This document shows positions 27,917 through 36,017 of a DNA stretch of 64,000 nucleotides, piece after piece. Source of the stretch: Agitococcus sp. (GTDB taxonomy: Bacteria; Pseudomonadota; Gammaproteobacteria; Pseudomonadales; Moraxellaceae). Made by a program: the position numbers and the translations under genes. The stretch spans positions 1-64,000 of the forward strand of contig JAUSLJ010000016.1 of NCBI GenBank assembly GCA_030646715.1. The letters are read 5' to 3'. The notes beneath the pieces are model-generated. The model made no database searches. It was given only the letters and a program-made list of their open reading frames with translations, and was not told where the DNA came from. Positions within the stretch are counted from its first letter, which is position 1; each line of letters begins with the position of its first letter.

Positions 27917-29167
27917 CTATTCCTGGTGTGCGTCAGTGGCACTCAAAACATCAGTTAGCTCTGGTATAGCAATGGCGATTAGTCCGGCTCGTTGTAGACC
28001 ATCAGTCGACCTATCCATTGAAGGCGCGTACTGCATGGGTAAGGACATAATAAAAGCTGGAAGGGAGACATAAGCTTCTTCGGCAACTCTAAATCCAAAA
28101 TGCCTATACCTCTGCGTAGTAACAGCGGTGAGATAGCGGGCATCCGTTACATCCGTGTATAAGTTAATTCCGGTATACGCCCTAACCCAACGTTGGCCCT
28201 CTGCTAATGTGCGAAATAACGGGTGGGCTGCTGGGTTGTTTTCGAAGGCTATGCCCGTCATTGCTCTAAACCATGCTGTTTCGGACAGGGGGGCGCTCTC
28301 CCGCATTCCGAGCTTAGACGCAAGCACTTCATGTGCTTCGTCGCCCGAAATCATATGAACTGTTGTGTACGCCCAGTACGCACAGCTGATTTCAGTGCTA
28401 TCACCTAAAGGGTCGTGGACGGGGTCAGATAGTATCGGCAGATACAAATGACGAGGAGTGAAATCGGCAGTCATAACTACGACGATAACGCTCGGTGACT
28501 CCGCATCCTCATTGGTGAAGCCTAGCCCTCCATTTTTCTGAATAGTCACTCGCGTATTTTGTGCGATGATGTCCTGAAATAAGGGGATTCCCGGTTGGAC
28601 AGGGTATGCTCGGTTCTCAGTGCTTATATGCGGATTCGTAAGCTCCCGTAATAAAAATTTCAGTCCCGCTTCATCGAGTGTCGTCGTCACTATGTTGCTA
28701 AGCGCAAATCGACGTTGTATTTCAGTTCTTAAGGTTAGACATTGTTGAACAAATGCGCGTAAGCTAGTCGTATTAGTTAGGCTACCTACGTAAGGTAGCC
28801 GGACAGTAACGTAGCCAACTGATGGACGTTCCGCGGCTGCTTGCGCCATCAATTTACTAAATTGAATTACTGAATCCAAGGGCAACAAGGCTAGCACTGC
28901 ATCTACAGCAAGGGCCCCCGCAAAAGCCTCACAAGCTAACGTAGGGACTTCTAGCGTAAAGCCGATAGCTGGGCTGTCCCCTTCATCGAGATAGCATACG
29001 TTATAGTCATGGTCAAAAAACCGATATGAAAATAGCGAGGCAAACTTGCTTTGATACGTGAGTCCGTCTGCTGCTGCCATGGCTGCGGGAACGTGGCCCG
29101 AAATATCTGGGCGCAAAAATTTAGAAATTTGCCCAAAAATAAATTTTAAGGAGGTTAGCGCCGACAT
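27917..29167 (-). CDS. TraC N-terminal-half paralogue without ATPase domain
   Basis: This 416-residue protein aligns by eye with the first half of TraC throughout: YRFFDHDYNVCYLDEGDSPA, LDEAGLKFLLRELTNPH, CAYWAYTTVH and MSLPMQYAPSMDRSTDGLQR. It stops about 50 residues ahead of where the Walker A would be. It has diverged well below identity yet keeps an intact frame, its own ATG and an AAAGG ribosome site, so it appears to be maintained. A non-catalytic partner or cap for the TraC hexamer is a reasonable inference. A simple truncated relic is the alternative. Confidence 0.8.
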   Translation of the reverse strand: MSALTSLKFIFGQISKFLRPDISGHVPAAMAAADGLTYQSKFASLFSYRFFDHDYNVCYLDEGDSPAIGFTLEVPTLACEAFAGALAVDAVLALLPLDSVIQFSKLMAQAAAERPSVGYVTVRLPYVGSLTNTTSLRAFVQQCLTLRTEIQRRFALSNIVTTTLDEAGLKFLLRELTNPHISTENRAYPVQPGIPLFQDIIAQNTRVTIQKNGGLGFTNEDAESPSVIVVVMTADFTPRHLYLPILSDPVHDPLGDSTEISCAYWAYTTVHMISGDEAHEVLASKLGMRESAPLSETAWFRAMTGIAFENNPAAHPLFRTLAEGQRWVRAYTGINLYTDVTDARYLTAVTTQRYRHFGFRVAEEAYVSLPAFIMSLPMQYAPSMDRSTDGLQRAGLIAIAIPELTDVLSATDAHQE

Positions 29168-29190
29168 AGGTGGCCTTTAATTTATTATTA

Positions 29191-29805
29191 TTATTGCGAC
29201 AGCCGTTGATACGGCTGAGTAATTGACGTTTTATCTGCAGTATTGACCGGGGTAGACTTGTTGTCTTGCATTGTCTCTGCAGGTCGCGGAGGCGCATTAG
29301 CCGTAGTTGCCGCTACACGAGGTCCCTCACCAATAGAGGGCGTAATCGCCTTGCCCGGTTTTCCCGGTTCAAATATGCCAGAGGCAGTCCCTGCACGCGT
29401 AGTTGACCCATAGTTCCATTGCCCTGGCGTAGCGAAATACACATACTCTCCTGTTCTCAGGTTACCCTCCGCATCAACGTAGGGCGCGACCCAAGCACGC
29501 ATTACTCTAGGTTGTTGAAACACCGGCATCCCTGTTTGACCGGGCTCTGGAAAATTTGAAGCCTGGCCCACTACCGGTGTATTAGACACGTTGGACTTGG
29601 ACTGCACTCGAGAATCGAACACAGACTGGACTTTTAGGTTGTCACCTTTTGACATACTGCGTGCTGCTCTGTATGAGTCGTCCATTGAGGCACACTTGGC
29701 GCCCTGGACTTCCGTGAGCTTGCATTCATACTCGGGTGCAGAAGGAATAAGTGCGCAAGCGGATAACGCTAACGAAGTGGTGATGACCAAAATAATCGAT
29801 TTCAT
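29191..29805 (-). CDS. traV: TraV, T4SS outer-membrane lipoprotein
   Basis: 204 residues with a lipoprotein signal ending LALSAC. The TraV cysteine pattern follows in the mature N terminus (YECKLTEVQGAKCASMDDSY). Pro/Gln-rich text with QQPRVMRAWVAPYVDAEG (about 100-117) matches the TraV region that contacts TraK. It would link the TraK-TraB core complex to the outer membrane. Position between traB and traC is canonical. Confidence 0.88.
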   Translation of the reverse strand: MKSIILVITTSLALSACALIPSAPEYECKLTEVQGAKCASMDDSYRAARSMSKGDNLKVQSVFDSRVQSKSNVSNTPVVGQASNFPEPGQTGMPVFQQPRVMRAWVAPYVDAEGNLRTGEYVYFATPGQWNYGSTTRAGTASGIFEPGKPGKAITPSIGEGPRVAATTANAPPRPAETMQDNKSTPVNTADKTSITQPYQRLSQ

Positions 29806-29823
29806 TTTTGCTCCAAAAATAAT

Positions 29824-30123
29824 TTAAGGTTTTCCATCTAATTGCTGGTCCAGTGCCCCGCCAGTTGCAGTATCAAGAACTAGTCCTAAAATTAGATAGC
29901 GACCGGACTTATCTGTGTACCCCACCGACCCGTCGGACAACCGAATGGCGATTAACCCGGGCAAGGCGGCAGGCCATGCGGAGTCAAATTTAGTTTTTGG
30001 CAGCGCTATACTTAAGCTTTCCAAGGCATGTTGTGCCTCCGCGCTGGACACTCGGCCTAGCACGTCATTAGCTTGGACTACACATACGACCGCTGGGGTG
30101 GACACTGGAGGAGTAGCTGCCAT
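29824..30123 (-). CDS. Stand-alone DsbC N-terminal (dimerisation) domain protein
   Basis: 99 residues starting at an ATG that overlaps the traB stop (TAATG). Residues 45-95 (PAALPGLIAIRLSDGSVGYT, then SGRYLILGLVLDTATGGAL) match the DsbC/DsbG dimerisation domain, whose consensus is PGxYxV, YTDxxGRYLxxG and DLxTG. The thioredoxin domain with its CxxC is missing and there is no signal peptide. In F-like systems trbB/dsbC-type isomerases accompany the assembly genes. This may be the remnant of one, or an adaptor that dimerises with a chromosomal DsbC if exported. Confidence 0.6.
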   Translation of the reverse strand: MAATPPVSTPAVVCVVQANDVLGRVSSAEAQHALESLSIALPKTKFDSAWPAALPGLIAIRLSDGSVGYTDKSGRYLILGLVLDTATGGALDQQLDGKP

Positions 30124-31490
30124 TAGTTTGGCTTTAGCTCTTGAACAAATGGCGCATCGCCGTGAGTCCAATTTAAAGAAACGCTGCTTGTAAACACAAG
30201 GGTGCCCGTACGTCCTGTATCAACGGCAATGACTGGAAAAATTGCCTGTGCTTCTTTTAAATAGAATTCAGCCAATTGTGCGGTGGCGGACTGTGCCCCC
30301 GCTAGTCCCGAAGCTCTAAGCGCTCCGCTTCCCGTCAGCGTGTTAGTAATCCCCCCTAATGGGCTAGAGGAACTTGTACCTTGAGAACCTCCCAACGCGC
30401 CGGATAGACCTTGAGCGAATCCAGCTAACATAGCAGCGCCTAATTTAGCACCTTGCCTATCCATGACTTTACCGCGCATACCTAACTTTCCATCGCTATC
30501 CACTACATACCCGGCGACATCTTGGCTTAATATAAGCTTGTCGTTCTTGTCCACGCAGGACATGCGTGAAAATCGGATATACACCCGTTCAGCGGATAAA
30601 TCGCCGTACCCTGTCCCAAGCGCGAAACAATTTTTAATTTTGTAGCGTGCGGCTCCGGGCAGCGTAGCTTGTTCGGTTACATTCATAAGAACCGGCATAG
30701 GATTGCTCTGTGTAGCGGAGGATGTTCCTGCGTCTAGTCCATTTAGTAGGGACATCGGTGCAAACGCCCCCGCAGGTAGCAACCCAAAGCCCTCATTCTT
30801 TTTCGTAGTCGATTTAGCCGCTACGTTTCCTCCCGACGTAGCTACGCTGCTGCTAGGGTGCGCGTTAGGCGTGGCTATGCTTGGTGCGTCAAATACTACG
30901 GGAGCCCCCGAAACAGACGAAGGAGGCAATAACAGCTCGGGGGCAGCGTTGGCACCTTTATTGCTGACTTTTTGCATATCGGGCAAAGGCATGTTAATCG
31001 GCACGGGAGGTGCCGGAGGGGCGGCAGTGCCTACCGGTGACAACCCTCCTGTGTTATTTAACGTAGGCGGCGCGACAATGCCCGGAGGCAACATGCTATT
31101 GTTCGGTTTTTGTGCGCTCTCCCGAAGGGCCTTAATTTCTGAATCTTTCTGCGCTCGCTCTGTCTCCATTTTTGATACTTTATCTTTTAAGGAGGCAAGG
31201 TCTTTCCCTACTTCTACTTCAAAGGAAGCCTTATCGACTCCTTTTGGAGTTACGTTGAGAAGGGGGACCACCTGTTTTCCAGGCGCTACCAACGGAGCTT
31301 TACTCGAGGGCCCTAATAAGGTAGACGCGGTCACCATTACGCCAACGGCAGCTAGCCCCACATACAGCCAACGTCTCTGCACATCCTTTGGTTTCCCTCC
31401 GGAGGTTCCGCTCACGGGGGCAGATGGCGAGGCAGCTTTATCTTTTTTGCTGATAAAAATGCCGAGCCCTTGTTTTTTTGGTTCAGTCAT
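30123..31490 (-). CDS. traB: TraB, T4SS core-complex scaffold (VirB10-like)
   Basis: 455 residues. A cytoplasmic N terminus is followed by one membrane helix at about 37-57 (RRWLYVGLAAVGVMVTASTL), a coiled coil near 90-125 (DLASLKDKVSKMETERAQKD), a Pro-rich spacer near 130-175, and a C-terminal beta-barrel domain with GYVVDSDGKLGMRGKVMDRQ. This spans the periplasm and couples the inner and outer membrane rings. It overlaps traK by eight bases. Length agrees with F TraB. Confidence 0.9.
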   Translation of the reverse strand: MTEPKKQGLGIFISKKDKAASPSAPVSGTSGGKPKDVQRRWLYVGLAAVGVMVTASTLLGPSSKAPLVAPGKQVVPLLNVTPKGVDKASFEVEVGKDLASLKDKVSKMETERAQKDSEIKALRESAQKPNNSMLPPGIVAPPTLNNTGGLSPVGTAAPPAPPVPINMPLPDMQKVSNKGANAAPELLLPPSSVSGAPVVFDAPSIATPNAHPSSSVATSGGNVAAKSTTKKNEGFGLLPAGAFAPMSLLNGLDAGTSSATQSNPMPVLMNVTEQATLPGAARYKIKNCFALGTGYGDLSAERVYIRFSRMSCVDKNDKLILSQDVAGYVVDSDGKLGMRGKVMDRQGAKLGAAMLAGFAQGLSGALGGSQGTSSSSPLGGITNTLTGSGALRASGLAGAQSATAQLAEFYLKEAQAIFPVIAVDTGRTGTLVFTSSVSLNWTHGDAPFVQELKPN

Positions 31491-32271
31491 TGTTTAAGTC
31501 CTCCACTACATACAATTGAGGACTATTAGCGTTGTCAACTACGTCCCCATCGACTACTACCGCAGAAATACCTTGGCGATAGAACTGAGGGGGCGACACA
31601 ACAGCGGTCTGCCCCTGTGCTGCAACCAACGAAAATACAATGATTCGTTTTGTAGCCCCATCGGACCAACCAGCAAGAGGAACTACCGTGAATTTATCGA
31701 ATCGAGTGGGGCGCGGCAAACTTATAGGGTCGAACCCGCTAGGGGCCTCACCCGTAGCAGCCAACTTTTTTAGAAGCTCAATGTCTTCAGCACGGGGAGA
31801 CGCAGGGCTGGTAGAGTCCTGCGCGACAATTCTCTTAGAGCCGGTTCTAGATGAGCGGGCCCCATTTACTGCATGAACAACTCCAGGGATAGCCTTCGGC
31901 TGAACACGAATGGCCTCCGTACCGCCATTAGCGAGTTCTGCAACCATCTGAATTGGTTTTTGACCTTTATCAAATTGAAGCATTACTTGAGTGTTTTCCT
32001 GTAAGTAGATAGGAGCACCCTTTACAGCAGAGCCCGCAGGGAAAAATATTCGTTTAACAGGGTCGGAAAACACAAACGTATTCAACTCAAAATCCGACAC
32101 AGACACCACCCCTGCGATAGCAACCGTTGACTGGTCGGTGCTTGCAGCAATAGTTTTTGGTTTTGTTTTTGTGGCCGCGGCAGTGGAACTCGCCGCTACA
32201 CAGCATAGGCTAGCGACTAGTATCGCGACTGAATTATTTAGCATCAGTTTTTTGGCGCAAATCGGCAACAT
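31483..32271 (-). CDS. traK: TraK, T4SS core-complex secretin-like protein (VirB9-like)
   Basis: 262 residues with a signal peptide (NSVAILVASLCCVAASSTAA). The mature protein is beta-rich, with VAIAGVVSVSDFELNTFVFS and YRQGISAVVVDGDVVDN, as in the TraK family that assembles the outer-membrane ring with TraV and TraB. I kept the first ATG because AAGGGG lies seven bases upstream. A second ATG 27 bp on gives a shorter signal peptide but lacks a ribosome site. It overlaps traE by 38 bp. Confidence 0.85.
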   Translation of the reverse strand: MLPICAKKLMLNNSVAILVASLCCVAASSTAAATKTKPKTIAASTDQSTVAIAGVVSVSDFELNTFVFSDPVKRIFFPAGSAVKGAPIYLQENTQVMLQFDKGQKPIQMVAELANGGTEAIRVQPKAIPGVVHAVNGARSSRTGSKRIVAQDSTSPASPRAEDIELLKKLAATGEAPSGFDPISLPRPTRFDKFTVVPLAGWSDGATKRIIVFSLVAAQGQTAVVSPPQFYRQGISAVVVDGDVVDNANSPQLYVVEDLNND

Positions 32272-32827
32272 GCATGTACCCCTTGTATACTTTGTATGAA
32301 ATGATGTAGGTAAGCGTCGAGCGGAGCATTTCTTTCCCCCCGGTGTACCTGATTTGGGTGCCCTCTACCTCGACTGAGCTACCATCTGCTTTAACTCGTA
32401 CGTCTGAAGTGTAGAATGACTGGGTGACCCCTTTTTTCTTTAAGTCGTCAGCTTGCGCCAGCATTGCTGCACTCTGTTGGCCATAGAGGTCTTCTGTCAC
32501 GCGATTTAAGAATCGTCGATGTTGGGTAATAACGTTATCCGGCGTAAAATTTAGGATGAGGCCTAGGTCCGCCATGGCAATATTTGCCAGGTATTCCACG
32601 CTTGTGCCTCTAATTTCACCATTCGTCACGACCTTCATGTTGGTGCCATTTGCGGCTAAGTCATAAGGCACTAGCACTACGGGTGTGTTTTGGGATTGAT
32701 GCACGAGTTCATATGCGAGGAATGCAGCTAAGGCACCTAAGAGGAAGGCAGCGGACCGCCAGGCTTGCACCGTGCTAAATGCGTTCGCCACAACGTCCAA
32801 GTAGGCTTTAGGTTTTTTTTCGAACAT
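32234..32827 (-). CDS. traE: TraE, T4SS inner-membrane protein (VirB8-like)
   Basis: 197 residues. A membrane helix lies at about 24-43 (RSAAFLLGALAAFLAYELVH), followed by a periplasmic NTF2-like domain with ITQHRRFLNRVTEDLYGQQS and a beta C terminus with LRSTLTYIISYKVYKG, matching F-type TraE. It nucleates channel assembly at the inner membrane. The order traA-L-E-K-B is canonical. Confidence 0.9.
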   Translation of the reverse strand: MFEKKPKAYLDVVANAFSTVQAWRSAAFLLGALAAFLAYELVHQSQNTPVVLVPYDLAANGTNMKVVTNGEIRGTSVEYLANIAMADLGLILNFTPDNVITQHRRFLNRVTEDLYGQQSAAMLAQADDLKKKGVTQSFYTSDVRVKADGSSVEVEGTQIRYTGGKEMLRSTLTYIISYKVYKGYMHVADLRQKTDAK

Positions 32828-32840
32828 AATTGAGTCTCTG

Positions 32841-33143
32841 CTAGTCGTAAAAATCGTTGACCCATGCAGGCTTGAACGCCTTTGCCAGGGGATTATCTAA
32901 TTGCAGGCCGTAAGCCCACAGCATGTGTTGCATGGCACCTCGTTTGGCACCTCGTTTTAAATACCGGGACCCAACAAGAACTCCGCCGCCAAGCACCAGC
33001 CCAAGAACCCACAGCTGAGAAATGACCCCAAAACCCATTAGAGTTACAGCGAGCACGAACTCTAATGGGTCCCAGAACATAATTGGAACGGGAGCCTCTA
33101 TGTCAAAAGGCACCATATGTGAAGCTTGGCTATCTGTGCTCAT
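32841..33143 (-). CDS. traL: TraL, T4SS inner-membrane protein (VirB3-like)
   Basis: 100 residues with two close membrane segments at about 26-64 (PLEFVLAVTLMGFGVISQLW, then LGLVLGGGVLV) and a basic loop after them (SRYLKRGAKRGAM), typical of TraL. It helps position the TraC ATPase. It lies 193 nt beyond the traA stop, with a terminator and a shared promoter-like motif in between, so it probably starts the main operon transcript. Confidence 0.88.
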   Translation of the reverse strand: MSTDSQASHMVPFDIEAPVPIMFWDPLEFVLAVTLMGFGVISQLWVLGLVLGGGVLVGSRYLKRGAKRGAMQHMLWAYGLQLDNPLAKAFKPAWVNDFYD

Positions 33144-33211
33144 GTTTAAAGTAGAGTGAAAATAAAAAAGAGGAAAACACAGAGGAGCAAAAAAATCCTT
33201 GTGCCATATGC

Positions 33212-33225
33212 AGGTATAGCTAACG
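33212..33225 (-). promoter_or_regulatory. Candidate -10 promoter motif before traL
   Basis: The minus strand reads CGTTAGCTATACCT, the shared motif, about 69 bp ahead of traL and beyond the traA terminator. Confidence 0.45.
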
Positions 33226-33291
33226 ATTTATACTCTAATGACTGACCCTAAAATTGACAGTGCATCACCTGCTTTAGATTGGTTTTTTTTA

Positions 33292-33326
33292 AAAAAAAAG
33301 CTCTCACTAACTTGTGAGAGCTTTTT
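33292..33326 (-). terminator. Terminator between traA and traL
   Basis: GCTCTCAC and GTGAGAGC form a stem with a long T run on the minus strand. It lies ten nt past the traA stop and would give a short, abundant pilin mRNA. Confidence 0.85.
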
Positions 33327-33335
33327 AGTAACGAG

Positions 33336-33644
33336 TTAGATTAATCCGCCCGTTACCATAATGCTTTTAATGACATCAGGCCCCCAGTGAAGGATGGCTG
33401 CGCCGCCGATACCGGTCAAGGCAGGCATTGGCGAGTTCTTTGCCACACCAATGGCGCCACCCATCAGCAGCATAGTGGTAGCTAGTCCAACGCCTAGCGC
33501 GCCCTGTGTCCAACCCAGTACAGTATCGTAAAACCCGATAAAGGAGTCTGACGATTGCAACGTGTTGCCCGCGAACGCGGCAGAGGTTGACAGGGAAATC
33601 CCTGCCATTACTGCAAGATGCTTCAAAGATTTGTATAATTTCAT
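33336..33644 (-). CDS. traA: TraA, conjugative pilin precursor
   Basis: 102 residues from the ATG with AAGGAG seven bases upstream. A signal peptide (MKLYKSLKHLAVMAGISLST, ending SAAFA-G) is followed by a mature part of about 75 residues with two hydrophobic segments (VGLATTMLLMGGAIGVA and the C-terminal ILHWGPDVIKSIMVTGGLI), separated by NSPMP. That is the plan of F-type pilins. A nearby S26 peptidase may process it. It is expressed as its own unit between a promoter-like motif and a terminator. Confidence 0.85.
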   Translation of the reverse strand: MKLYKSLKHLAVMAGISLSTSAAFAGNTLQSSDSFIGFYDTVLGWTQGALGVGLATTMLLMGGAIGVAKNSPMPALTGIGGAAILHWGPDVIKSIMVTGGLI

Positions 33645-33714
33645 TGTAGTGCTCCTTGTTGTTTTAGATGTGTTTGCAAACACGTGTCTATCGCGAAAAC
33701 GCGGTACTCACAAA

Positions 33715-33727
33715 AGGTATAGCAATC
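33715..33727 (-). promoter_or_regulatory. Candidate -10 promoter motif before traA
   Basis: The minus strand reads GATTGCTATACCT, about 70 bp before the traA ATG. TGTCAA lies 18 bp upstream as a possible -35 element. Confidence 0.5.
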
Positions 33728-33789
33728 TTTTTATATAAGTTGACAGCCTGCTTGCTTTGAGGTAGCAAAAATGTCTTTTATTGAACGAG

Positions 33790-34302
33790 TTAAGGCGAAA
33801 ATATTAGCTGGGTGCTAGCCAACGTAGTAGTAACGGGTGCCCCCCGAGGGTGAGTCTCAACCCAATGTTGGAAGCCCCACCAACGTGTTATTACATCTGT
33901 TGCATACTTAGTGCCTATGACATTTTTGGCGGGAGATGTACTATTCGGACCAATATTGTATGCAACGATGGCGGCCCGCCAGTCCCCCTTTTTTTTATTA
34001 AAGTTGTCCTTTAATATATATGCGCTTGCTTGCAAATTCGTACAGACGTCGTGCACAACGTAATAAAAGGGAACATTGCTTTTTTCAAATAAGGGTGCCC
34101 AGCTCGTATTAATTTGTGTCAAGCCACAGTCATACGACCCATCCCTGTTTTTACTGCATTTTCCGGTTCTACCATCTTCTTTTCCCATAATTGCGTGGAG
34201 GAGCAGTTCGGGCACGCCAAAACGTAAAGAGGCCTGTGCTGCACATAGCACGGCCTCTTGTGATACATGGGCGTAGGGGGGTAATGACGGTACTACGCCC
34301 AT
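33790..34302 (-). CDS. Lytic transglycosylase of the transfer system
   Basis: 170 residues with an SLT lysozyme-like fold. The catalytic Glu is in LLHAIMGKEDGRTG (about 38-51), followed by YDCGLTQINTSWA and AIVAYNIGPNST, the usual GLTQI and YN motifs. Such enzymes (VirB1, P19, TrbN) open peptidoglycan for channel assembly. No clear signal peptide is visible, so export is uncertain. It sits just ahead of traA, facing the same way, behind the SSB-like gene. Confidence 0.85.
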   Translation of the reverse strand: MGVVPSLPPYAHVSQEAVLCAAQASLRFGVPELLLHAIMGKEDGRTGKCSKNRDGSYDCGLTQINTSWAPLFEKSNVPFYYVVHDVCTNLQASAYILKDNFNKKKGDWRAAIVAYNIGPNSTSPAKNVIGTKYATDVITRWWGFQHWVETHPRGAPVTTTLASTQLIFSP

Positions 34303-34308
34303 TACTAA

Positions 34309-34662
34309 CTACTCTGCGTCCGGCACTTCTTTGCTTTTTACATTGTCTTCATCAACAAAGATACGGTCAGCGACCAACTCAGTTGTGAAGAAGCCGTCGT
34401 CCATAACAGATTTAAAAACACCTTGCAAATGTCCGTTAATTTGGACAGATGCATCGATACGCAACTTATCCTTAATTTGTGGGTATTTAAAGCTTGGCAC
34501 TCGAATCATCACCGCATTCACAAATTCTACGGCACCGCCGGTAGACTCGCGATTTACGCCATATTGAACAAGCAGTACTGCACTCGCGTTCTTTTTTGGG
34601 TCTTTTGGCTCTGAAACTTGGATTTTCTTAATCGTTCCAACGAGGAAAAATGCATGTATCAA
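34309..34662 (-). CDS. SSB-like OB-fold protein, TTG start
   Basis: 117 residues with an OB-fold reading: FFLVGTIKKIQV, then EFVNAVMIRVPSFKYPQIKD, VQINGHLQGVF and TELVADRIFV, parallel to SSB strands that bind single-stranded DNA. The acidic tail (FVDEDNVKSKEVPDAE) also recalls SSB. The frame has no ATG near its start. A TTG preceded by TAGGAG six bases upstream is well supported. It is the first gene of the transfer operon and may protect transferred strands. Confidence 0.6.
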   Translation of the reverse strand: MIHAFFLVGTIKKIQVSEPKDPKKNASAVLLVQYGVNRESTGGAVEFVNAVMIRVPSFKYPQIKDKLRIDASVQINGHLQGVFKSVMDDGFFTTELVADRIFVDEDNVKSKEVPDAE

Positions 34663-35050
34663 TTTAATCTCCTAAAATACTTATAGATGTGGGTGGACGA
34701 GTACAACCGCTCGTGACAACTTATAACTACTGCATTTATATTTGGAGTGCGCTTTCTTAAATTCAGCATAGATATCGAAAGTAGCGGATATTTGAGTAAC
34801 TGTGACGCGCACCTTCCATCAATAGCGCACAGAGTTTAGTTGGAAGATGCGCGCCACGAAGTTTTGTACCTCGACGGAGCTCTTTGGTTTAAGGGTGTCG
34901 TGCCCCTAAAGTCTAAAGACAGTAGGCGCTAACGAATTTAAAGAAGCCCAGTTCTTAAATAATTGCCCCTCTTTTAGCTATACTTACTGTATTGCAACAA
35001 TACCCCCGCTCATCCGCTCCGAATCCCACGAACTTGCCTCAACGCCGGCG
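34663..35050. other. Upstream region of the transfer operon
   Basis: No gene is visible. It contains an inverted repeat, CGCGCACCTTCCA (34806-34818) and TGGAAGATGCGCG (34841-34853), with one mismatch, and a 14-bp palindrome CAACGCCGGCGTTG near 35040-35053. The promoter for the SSB-like gene should be here. Confidence 0.4.
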
Positions 35051-35530
35051 TTGCGGCTTAACGTTGCACGAACGATTGCTGTGTACCGGCAATCGGTGCT
35101 GGCTTTATCGACGGTGATTCTGACCCCTTGGCCAGAACTAGCCAAAGTTCCCCGTAGGCACCTTGCGGTGGAATCATTGTTTCACCCGACCGCCAAACGG
35201 CAGGTGACCAAGTATGTCGTAATGCGTCGCAAGCTGGGCAAAATGCCCAGTCACTTACGCCGTGCGGCAATTGAAGCGGCCTATAACATGACGGCGCGCG
35301 GGTTGATATGTTTGTTAAAGTTAGTGGCACATGGGGTGGTCATCAGAGAACACACCGGCAAAAGTTCCGGATGTTCATCGAGAATATCGACGGTGCTCGC
35401 GGATGTATGGGTGTGTAATGTTCAGTCGCTCGCCAGAGTGCCGATGACTGCGGCGTGAACGTTCGCACGTGTGGTTAGGAGAAAATGCCCTGACTAACTG
35501 CTACGCGCTGTAGTCGGGGCATTTTCTCCT
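35051..35530 (+). pseudogene. Internally deleted tnpB-like element, copy B
   Basis: A 135-residue frame carries FHPTAKRQVTKYVVMRRKLG and KMPSHLRRAAIEAAYNMTAR. The first parts resemble the N-terminal region of TnpB, and the end (EAAYNMTARGL) lines up with the NAAxNIxxRG text close to TnpB's C terminus. The middle, including the catalytic RuvC residues, is absent. From about 35268 onward the DNA matches copy A (1097-1320, reversed). The right end forms a long hairpin. It is probably a non-autonomous leftover of an IS200/IS605-type element and not a working gene. Confidence 0.5.
35477..35530 (-). terminator. Hairpin at the element end overlapping the OmpA-like gene's stop
   Basis: AGGAGAAAATGCCC and GGGCATTTTCTCCT are perfect 14-base arms around a 26-base loop that itself holds GACTA/TAGTC. 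The right arm covers the stop codon of the OmpA-like gene, so it may act as that gene's terminator. Confidence 0.6.
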
Positions 35531-36011
35531 ATTTTGCATACACTTCGACACGTCGATTACCCGTACTATCTTGAAATACACGGTCTTCATTGGAAAAACT
35601 TCGAACCTTTAGGACATGCTTGCCGTATTGACGTAGTTGCCTAGTAACGACCTCTGCACGTTTTTTCGCTAGTTGCTGTGGTTGGTCTTCGTCCTTATCC
35701 GCATGCGCTGCGACTACTTCAATTTGTTTTGGTAGTCGTTTTAGCTTTTGTAAGGTAGACGCAGAGAGCAAAACGCTGTTTCTTCCAAATTCAAAAACCA
35801 TATTCGGAGCGTAAGTGGGCATATTTGCTTGAGGTGCGTAACACACGCACGAGGACAAACCGGGTGCTTTAAGCGGTGTAGGTTCAGGCAGTAAGGTTAA
35901 TGGCGTTTCGACCGCGGAACGGGACAAGTCCCAGTTACTTCCTCCAACTACCTGAGTATGGTTTTGCACATAAGCTGAGTTGGCGACATGGCCAGGCACT
36001 TCAGTTATCAT
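35529..36011 (-). CDS. OmpA-like C-terminal domain protein
   Basis: 160 residues. The C-terminal half reads as an OmpA/MotB peptidoglycan-binding domain: MVFEFGRNSVLLSASTLQKL, IEVVAAHADKDEDQPQQLAK, RAEVVTRQLRQYG and a final NRRVEVYAK. The usual GHTD turn is AHAD here. No signal peptide is seen at the chosen ATG, and the N-terminal 70 residues are Pro-rich with CVCYAP cysteines. It may anchor the transfer machinery to the wall. It is the last gene in a three-gene unit. Confidence 0.7.
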   Translation of the reverse strand: MITEVPGHVANSAYVQNHTQVVGGSNWDLSRSAVETPLTLLPEPTPLKAPGLSSCVCYAPQANMPTYAPNMVFEFGRNSVLLSASTLQKLKRLPKQIEVVAAHADKDEDQPQQLAKKRAEVVTRQLRQYGKHVLKVRSFSNEDRVFQDSTGNRRVEVYAK

Positions 36012-36017
36012 AATAAA

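Noticed and set aside
27917-29167. TraC half-copy as a pseudogene
   Set aside because: It has an intact frame, a ribosome site and a clean end, and its divergence from TraC is spread evenly, so I kept it as a gene.
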